Below are positions 10,101-15,156 of a stretch of DNA of 15,156 nt, one piece after another. The notes beneath the pieces were generated by a model, which saw only the letters and a program-made list of their open reading frames with translations, ran no database searches and had not been told where the DNA came from. The position numbers were made by a program, and so were the translations under genes. The DNA is from Parachlorella kessleri (lineage: Eukaryota > Chlorophyta > Trebouxiophyceae > Chlorellales > Chlorellaceae): NCBI GenBank assembly GCA_001598975.1, contig BBXU01000248.1:1-15156 (forward strand). Direction: 5' to 3'. Within the stretch, counting starts at the first letter, position 1. Each line of letters begins with the position of its first letter.

Positions 10101-10272
10101 ACTCCTGCCACAGGCCACGCTGGCAGCGGCCAATGTGGCGGCCATACTACAGGGCTACCCGGTGTGGGGGCGCTCTGATGCGCTCCCATTTGTGGACGGT
10201 CCATTCGAGCAGATACCCAAGGCGGCGCCAAGTATAGTCAATGCCACGGAGTTAGGCCTGGCAGTGATGTAG
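7125..10272 (+). CDS. HPR1: Hydroxypyruvate reductase (glycerate dehydrogenase), intact nine-exon gene (copy B)
   Basis: This NAD(P)H-dependent D-2-hydroxyacid dehydrogenase reduces hydroxypyruvate to D-glycerate, a late step of photorespiration. Exons: 7125-7274, 7371-7609, 7707-7792, 7994-8136, 8417-8547, 8854-8944, 9053-9221, 9477-9589, 10114-10272; phases agree throughout, giving 1281 bases and 426 residues. After a basic N-terminal extension the protein aligns from VEVHNPEG to the plant enzyme. The Rossmann motif GAGRIG is at 214-219; catalytic Arg315 (NTARGP), Glu344 (FEDEP) and His362 (LLPHIAS) have family spacing. The C-terminus is LGLAVM, without the SKL-type peroxisomal signal of plant HPR1. 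With the Arg-rich N-terminus ([10 protein letters not shown]) this suggests mitochondrial import, as known for chlorophyte photorespiration. An in-frame TAA at 7110-7112 bounds the start; ATG at 7149 is a possible alternative. The intron after exon 4 has a GC donor. The neighbour upstream is a broken copy; uL11m converges from the right. Confidence 0.92.
8329..8390 (+). repeat. 15-bp direct repeat near a 3' splice site
   Basis: TGATCTATAGGTTAG occurs at 8329-8343 and again, identical, at 8376-8390, 47 bases apart. Both lie in intron 4 of the intact reductase, the second only 26 bases before the acceptor AG at 8415-8416. It may be a local duplication that includes a branch-point-like segment. 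Confidence 0.8.
9623..9673 (+). pseudogene. Partial exon-8 duplicate inside intron 8 of the intact reductase
   Basis: This block aligns without gaps to exon 8 at 9533-9583, about 34 of the first 48 bases matching, and reads NAV, then PHIASA and KW in a frame equivalent to [14 protein letters not shown]. It starts 34 bases after the exon 8 donor, in intron 8. It lacks the first half of the exon and a good donor, so it is probably a dead remnant. Over 28 bases around the PHIA segment it matches the pseudogene copy better than the neighbouring exon. Confidence 0.7.
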
Positions 10273-10536
10273 CTGGAAGGTTTGTATGACAGATGAAAGC
10301 AGTACTACTGCATGCAACAGCAGTAGCAGCAGCAACTCTAGTCGTCGCAGGGAGGCTTGCATCATTGAGGCTGGCTAAGCCCAGTAGACTTCTTGCTGCT
10401 GCCAGCGCTGCTGTTCTCGTAGGCACAAGGTACAGCTTAGTGATAAGGGTTGACTTGGAAGCAACCTTGTTGATGACAGCGACAAATTTGCCGATCAGAG
10501 GTGTGGTAGCTGTAGACTGTCAGAGACAGAGTAGAC

Positions 10537-10541
10537 TGTAA
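10537..10541 (+). terminator. TGTAA polyadenylation signal for the reductase
   Basis: TGTAA is the usual chlorophyte nuclear polyadenylation signal. This copy lies 265 bases past the reductase stop codon, a reasonable 3' UTR length. A second TGTAA at 10700-10704 is an alternative. Confidence 0.5.
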
Positions 10542-10643
10542 GGGTTAAGCCCAACCCGGATGCTGCGGGGTAATGGAGAGCCAGCCCTCAACCTGCATCT
10601 GGATCGTGCAAGGACTCCAGCCAAGAGTGACCATCCATGTCCC

Positions 10644-10648
10644 TTACA
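10644..10648 (-). terminator. Possible TGTAA polyadenylation signal for uL11m
   Basis: On the minus strand TGTAA occurs here, about 715 bases past the uL11m stop. I found no nearer minus-strand TGTAA between 10649 and 11363. The implied 3' UTR is long but within what green algal genes show. Confidence 0.3.
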
Positions 10649-11363
10649 GTTTTTGTTATATGATTATCAGCGGGCGGTACACACGAGTACTGGAAATACT
10701 GTAACGGTATGGCAACACAAGCAGACAATTGGCCCCATCGCGTCAACAATGGCAATGCCAAAAGCATGAATTCAAGGGGAAACCCTCTGCTCAAAAGTGG
10801 CCAGCACCGGTTCTGCACTAGCTCATGGCAGGGTTTCCGTACGAGTTTTAGACACCAGTAACAAGTGAGATAACAAACAATGTAAGCAGGGCTCAAGTGC
10901 TGCAAGCCCGCTGCATGCAGTTGACAGGCTGGGTCATGGGTAGTGCAGTGGACCTGCCAATGCGCAACGCGGCTTTCATGTTTTTTGCAAGGGGGAAGAC
11001 TTGCCAGCAAAGTAGATGAAAGCAAACCGTAGCATCAAGCAGCCAACGCGGCCAACAGGAGGCAATAGCACATGCGCTTCCTCATCAACCATGCTGCCAG
11101 CCTTCGGCCTGTACCGCACACCAAGCAGCCTCCTGCCCGCCCTCCCTTCCAGGCACGACTCACTGGACTAGATAGTGCCTTGGCCCGCTGCCAGGCCAGT
11201 GCGCAATGCCTGATGAAGCCTAGAGCATGGACTGCCGGCTGCCCTTCTGTTAGCCCACCCAACAAGCCGCCCACTCCTGCATGCCCAGTGACGGCCTGAA
11301 GCTGCCCTGGATGAGTGTCACTGCTGCTAGCATCACGCTTTCAGGCTCATGCTGCTGCTGCTG

Positions 11364-12617
11364 CTATGCCACAGCCTCCTCGGGCCGCGGCACCACCCTG
11401 ACGCCCATGGACTTGCATGTTCCCATGAGCGCCTTGACGATCGACGGCAGCGGTATGTGGGGCGTGTCACGCTGCTTGATCTCCGCAATCGCGTGGAGGT
11501 GCTTCAGGGAGATGGAGCCCACGCTCTGGTGGCCAGGCTTCTGGCTTCCAGAGGTGATGCCCGCCGCCTTCTTGATAAAGTAGGAGGCGGGCGGCGACTT
11601 CGTGACCTGCAGAAAGCCACAGGACAGCGGGAATCGCATTTCTCCACATCGTGTTCCTCCCCACCGTGTTCTGGGAACCACAGGGTCTTCAGCGACTGGA
11701 GCTGCCCCAGCTACCACCTAGCCTCGCCACAGGATGACAAGCATCCGTCCGCCCGGAGGACAACAATGCCTCCATAGCCTTGGGGTGCGGTGCGCTGGCC
11801 GGGGACGGACCAGGCAGGCTGTAGCGACAGAGGCCAGATCAACTGGGAGCCGCCAGGCGCCCCTAACCAGGCAGAATGACACAGCGCAGACATACATGTG
11901 CACAAAGCTCCCAGACAGTGCCCCGTCACTTACATATGTGAAGGTCTTGTCTGAGTAGGCAGTGAGCACAACGGGGATGGGCACATCATCCTGCAAGTGC
12001 CACCCGCGCAAGCTATTTCACAAAACTATTCCAGGTTCCTTAGGGTGTCGGTCGGGACAAAGCACAGCTTCACCCCGCATTCTCCCATCATGTGCACAGG
12101 CCTCAGCAAAGTTGGAATGCCCGCAGCAGCTGGTGGGCAAAGGCGGCTCACCCTAATGTCTTGTGTCTTGGCATTGAAGTCTTTACAAAAGTCCATGATC
12201 TTCAACCCCGCCTGACCCAAAGCCGGTCCCACAGGAGGGGAAGGCTTGGCCTGCAGTGTGGTCAACAGGTGCTGCCCCGTTGTTTACCCAGGCTTTGGGT
12301 CAGGCCGCAACCCCTCATACTGCTATGCCGCTGAGGTCACACTTGGCACTCAGCCGGCTGTACCTTCCGACTGCCACCACCTACCTGAAATATGCCCTCC
12401 TACCAAGCTATGCATGTTGATGCTATGCATGGCAGCGGGCACACAGGCTGCACTGTACTTGCACCCTGCCCTTCCCAGCCTGCAAGCCCAACCAGCTCCT
12501 ACACACAGCGAGACATAGAAGTTGCGCAACAGCGTATCCGCTTCTGTTGTAAGTGCCTACCTGGCCCGCATTGATAACCAAGCGGACGGTAGCAGTGACC
12601 GCCTTTGCCTTCGACAT
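11364..12617 (-). CDS. MRPL11: Mitochondrial-type ribosomal protein uL11m (L11), complete
   Basis: uL11 binds the GTPase-associated region of large-subunit rRNA at the base of the ribosomal stalk. Four exons on the minus strand, 12617-12561, 12250-12152, 11990-11934 and 11606-11364, all join in phase 0 with GT-AG introns and encode 151 residues, a normal length for L11. The N-terminal domain carries the hallmark [20 protein letters not shown] (residues 24-43) followed by FNAKTQD; strand [15 protein letters not shown] follows; the C-terminal rRNA-binding domain has [20 protein letters not shown] and [13 protein letters not shown]. The PGHxSV and KQxD segments resemble the mitochondrial rather than the chloroplast or cytosolic form, so I infer the mitoribosome. 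An in-frame TAG 15 bases before the ATG fixes the start, so there is no long cleavable presequence in this model. It converges with the reductase gene and lies on the same strand as the Ala-rich gene to its right. Confidence 0.93.
12210..12305. repeat. 15-bp inverted repeat linking uL11m exon 2 and intron 1
   Basis: GCCTGACCCAAAGCC at 12210-12224 is a perfect reverse complement of 12291-12305. The left arm lies in exon 2 of uL11m, coding for part of the conserved GPALGQAG segment. The right arm lies in intron 1. The 66-base loop contains the exon 2 acceptor (12252-12251). Confidence 0.9.
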
Positions 12618-13431
12618 GTTTGCTGAGCTCTACCTAAGCAGCCCCAGTGGGCGACACAAGAACTCCCTGCGACGAGCAGGCGTCAGGATGCTAGGACACA
12701 GCGTTTGCTGCACCATTTAGGTGCCCCCAAAAGGGCACCCAGGCCCTGGGCTAGGCAAGGCAAAGGGGTACCATGGCTTCCCTGCCAAGGCCGGCAGCAG
12801 TGACTCTTGGGAAGCGTAAACCGTAGCACAGTAAGCAAGGCTAGCAGAGCCTCACCCCTCGGGTGTACGCAAAAATAATAATAAATAGCATGATGGTTGA
12901 CTGACCTGAGTCGCCAAACCGCGCGGACCAGAACTTCAGGTTAAGGATTGAGAACTCTTCCGGTGGCCTTCCGCAACCGAGTGGCCTCCACAGCCCTGCT
13001 CTACTAAGGCCTGGCAAGAGCGTGGATATGCACCTCTGCCCAAAACCAAATCTTATTACTCGATCAGTCTAATCCACCTACGTCCTAATACCCAAGTAAT
13101 CGTTGAACCCGGGCAGTTGGCTGCGTGGCGGACTAAGGGTGAGTCGTGGGGGTGGGGGATTTTCTGTGAGATTTTCTGCAATGTGAGGCACGTGGCATCT
13201 AGGGTTCAGTTGGCACCAGCCCCGTGGGATAGGTGTTGCACGTATGAATTTTGTTGATGGAGGCAGGCAACGCAGACAGGGAAAAGGTGATTTGTACTGA
13301 CAGCCATGTTCGGTGTTAAGAACTTTTCCTTTTTGATGGGGCACTAGCCAGGTGCCACAGTGTGATGGGCAACAGTGCAGCTAGTGGGCAACAGTCAGGG
13401 CCTGCTTGTCAAGTGCACCATTTACAAAACA

Positions 13432-13436
13432 TGCTG
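13432..13436 (-). terminator. Possible TGTAA polyadenylation signal for the Ala-rich gene
   Basis: TGTAA on the minus strand, about 735 bases past the TAA stop at 14174-14172. I saw no nearer minus-strand copy. Confidence 0.3.
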
Positions 13437-13829
13437 TAGACACTTTGCGTCCGATGACATGCAGATGTGGCCGCACCCAGCACACCTGTGCAGGTGGAAA
13501 TGTACAATAGATTCCAGAAACAATGCAACCAGCGAGACCAATACATATATTATGCGGGATCCTTGGGTCAGACTGCAGAACTGATGCCACTTGGAACTGT
13601 GTTAGCAAGACCAGTATGGCCGCAATGAAGACAGCAACAAAACGTCCGCCACCTAATACAATCTGCTAGGTCTGGCGCTGAGGCAATCACCTTGTAACAG
13701 GTCCTCCTTGACATGCCTCCCTAATAACATGCGCCACCACCCTTGCCGGCTTCATCTTAGAACCACCAACCTGGCATCCTTGCTCCAAGTCACTAGCGCT
13801 CACAGCTTTTAGTTAGCCAATCCCCCCCT

Positions 13830-13870
13830 CCACACACACGCACACACCACCACCAACACACACACCCACC
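13830..13870. repeat. CA-rich microsatellite-like tract
   Basis: An imperfect run of CA dinucleotides with CAC/CCA interruptions, preceded by a seven-base C run. It lies in non-coding DNA. Confidence 0.85.
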
Positions 13871-14171
13871 GGGCTGGAACTACAGTGTTCGATAGTACCT
13901 ACGGAGCATATATAACTTGGACAACAGGGTGACACTAGCCGCTGGTAACCCACTGAACCGTCACAGGCTGCTAGTAGGCTTACCCATTATACAGTACAGC
14001 CCTCCCGGTCCAGTTCAACACCACCCCAACAGCTCACACCTTGCAAGCAGCCCTAAAGACCAGTCCTGGTACTGAAGGTTACTCCAAAGAACGCCCCGTG
14101 GCTGAAGTCAGAATACCTCACCCCGAAACAGGCCGTGGATCCACACCGCCCCTGGGGAGTTCCCTCACAGC

Positions 14172-14845
14172 TTAGTAGGCCACACTGTAGGCTCGCTTGA
14201 CGGCCCTATCCCCGCCGCTGGCGACAGGAGTAGCAGTCACCACCCGCCCCATCTCCTGCACACAATTGAAGAAGGAACCCTGGCACAGGGATACCGTGTG
14301 TCGCCCCCCACCACCACCTGCGTCTCAGGGCTGCGTAAGGGTTCCTCAACATTGGCTGGCTGACAGCTCTTGACAGCCCAGAGTATAACAGCCAACACTT
14401 TGTCCATTTTTGTTTCAACGTGATTTCGTAGCGATCATCTGAGCCGCCTGGGGATCACATCCGTTCACCCTGGACAGCGTGACGTAGCCTGCCCCATGTC
14501 ATACACCAGCGTGACCCAGAAGCCTGCAAGCCCTGAGGCCGTCAAGGCCTCAGGGCTTGCAGGCTTCGGGTTAGACGCACTTTGGGGATCCACGACCGGC
14601 AGAGCCTGCCCACCCGCCCACCCACCCACCTGCGACGGCGGGGGGATGTACTGCGCCCAGCCCAGCGGCTCCGCCTCCGAGATGGCCTCAGACGCCCCAG
14701 ACGCCTCCACCACTTCCGCCGCCGCCAGCGTGGCGTCGTCTTTCTCGTTGTTCACCTCCAGGCCCGCCACCGGCGCGGCGCCCACCGCTGCCAGCTTCTC
14801 CGCGGCCGCCTTGGCCTTGGCCGCGTCCGAGGCCGAGCCGTACTC
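14172..14845 (-). CDS. Last two exons of an unidentified Ala-rich protein
   Basis: On the minus strand, exon 14845-14630 (216 bases, 72 codons, acceptor CTTCGCAG, donor CAG/GTGGGT) joins in phase 0 to exon 14255-14172 (acceptor GTGTGCAG), which ends in TAA at 14174-14172. Together they give 99 residues. The first part, EYGSASDAAKAKAAAEKLAA, is Ala/Lys-rich and probably helical; an acidic Ala/Glu-rich middle follows; then GWAQYIPPPSQ and a basic C-terminus (RAVKRAYSVAY). I do not recognise the family. The gene continues to the right, where the start of this exon recurs twice, so upstream exons cannot be fixed. High third-position GC and codon use on this strand support coding; the Arg-rich frame on the other strand looks like a shadow. 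Confidence 0.6.
14519..14567. repeat. Perfect 22-bp inverted repeat with 5-base loop
   Basis: Arms 14519-14540 and 14546-14567 are exact reverse complements around the loop GTCAA; the left arm begins GAAGCCTGCAAGCC. The flanking bases do not pair. It lies within the 374-base intron between the two exons of the Ala-rich gene. A stem this long and perfect would fold strongly in RNA or cruciform DNA. Confidence 0.95.
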
Positions 14846-15120
14846 CTGCGAAGGCATACGTCAGTGACAGCTACCCGTGGGGCGTACCCGAAGTCAGAAG
14901 CTTGTGTGCCGCAGGTGGACAGTACCCGATGCTACGCCCAGTGTTGTCACAGTCCAAGCAGCTCTGGCCTGGGCGGCGTCCGAGGCCGAGCCGTACTGCT
15001 GCGTTGGGGGAGAGGGGGGGGGGGGTGGGGGGGGTCAGCACGTACGGTGGGAAGATGGTTCAAAGCTCCTGCTATATGCCTTGGCCTTGGCGGCGTCTGA
15101 GGCCGAGCCATACACCTGCA
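14811..15120 (-). repeat. Three copies of a ~40-bp exon-head segment
   Basis: The first 40-odd bases of the Ala-rich exon (14811-14850 including acceptor) recur at 14964-15003 and 15081-15120. On the minus strand each is preceded by or contains a CAG and reads YGSASDAA, followed by K/Q-A. Only the copy at 14811-14850 continues into a long open exon. The others could be extra short exons, alternative acceptors or remnants of exon duplication. Confidence 0.8.
15006..15034 (+). repeat. G-rich tract
   Basis: Runs of G of 5, 12 and 8 bases interrupted by AGA and T. The pattern could form a G-quadruplex and is also prone to sequencing error. Confidence 0.8.
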
Positions 15121-15137
15121 GAGGGGCATGTGGAAGT

Positions 15138-15156
15138 GATGATGATGATGATGATG
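15138..15156 (+). repeat. GAT trinucleotide repeat at the window edge
   Basis: Six GAT units plus one base, running off the right edge, so its full length is unknown. Confidence 0.9.

Larger units (their letters stand above)
10273..11363. other. Convergent 3' region between reductase and uL11m
   Basis: About 1.1 kb lies between the two stop codons, which face each other. It should hold both 3' UTRs. A plus-strand TGTAA is at 10537-10541 and a minus-strand one at 10648-10644, only about 100 bases apart, so transcripts may nearly meet or overlap. A CAG/CAA-rich patch (10313-10336) is low-complexity. I see no coding exon; open frames here lack splice-bounded structure or recognisable peptides. 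Confidence 0.5.
12618..14171. other. Long non-coding stretch: uL11m 5' flank and 3' flank of the next gene
   Basis: About 1.55 kb without a supported exon on either strand. The low end should contain the uL11m promoter and the high end the 3' UTR of the minus-strand Ala-rich gene. Features visible are short A/T-rich AATAATAATAAATAG (12874-12888) and a CA-rich tract (13830-13870). Open frames here lack splice-bounded structure and recognisable peptides. Confidence 0.5.

Noticed and set aside
10588..11025. Minus-strand open frame of 145 codons in the convergent 3' region
   Set aside because: No splice-bounded structure or family motif; it lies where uL11m and reductase 3' UTRs are expected.
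13078..13344. Minus-strand open frame of 88 codons upstream of uL11m
   Set aside because: Proline-rich low-information peptide with no exon borders or recognised family.
14582..15100. Long plus-strand open frame of 172 codons, Arg-rich
   Set aside because: It is opposite the splice-bounded Ala-rich exon on the minus strand and has the Arg/Leu-rich composition typical of an antisense shadow in GC-rich DNA.
1..15156. CRISPR array, tRNA, rRNA, transposase or bacterial operon
   Set aside because: No regularly spaced repeats, RNA gene signatures, transposase motifs or Shine-Dalgarno-linked genes are visible; all supported genes are intron-containing eukaryotic genes.

Overview
The window looks like nuclear DNA of a green alga, most likely a chlorophycean (volvocalean-type) alga. 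Genes are split into many short exons by small GT-AG introns with typical (C)TGCAG acceptors. A TGTAA motif, the usual chlorophyte polyadenylation signal, follows the best gene. The best gene, a photorespiratory hydroxypyruvate reductase, appears to be mitochondrial rather than peroxisomal, as expected in this lineage. I cannot name the genus from the sequence.

Layout, left to right. 1-2423: no confident gene; a possible minus-strand exon near 1.2-1.4 kb and LIM-like cysteine remnants on the plus strand near 0.45-1.1 kb. 2424-3648 (minus): five phase-compatible exons encoding the last ~109 residues of an unnamed protein with an R-N-x3-H (HEPN-like) motif and a CaaX-like C-terminus. 4046-6521 (plus): a decayed hydroxypyruvate reductase copy with seven recognisable exons, frameshifts and stops, and no recognisable first or last exon. 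7125-10272 (plus): an intact nine-exon hydroxypyruvate reductase gene, 426 codons, with Rossmann motif and catalytic Arg/Glu/His. 11364-12617 (minus): a complete four-exon gene for mitochondrial-type ribosomal protein uL11m, 151 residues, convergent with the reductase. 14172-14845 and beyond (minus): the last two exons of an Ala-rich protein I do not recognise, continuing off the right edge.

The reductase pair is a tandem duplication in which exons still align (exon 7 about 89% identical by hand count) while introns do not, and one copy is now broken. Both copies share a GC-AG intron at the same place, and the intact copy carries a partial duplicate of exon 8 inside intron 8 that looks more like the broken copy. 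I see no operon, CRISPR array, rRNA, tRNA or recognisable transposon. No coordinated multi-gene system is evident; the window is interesting for gene duplication, splice-site evolution and fold-back repeats.
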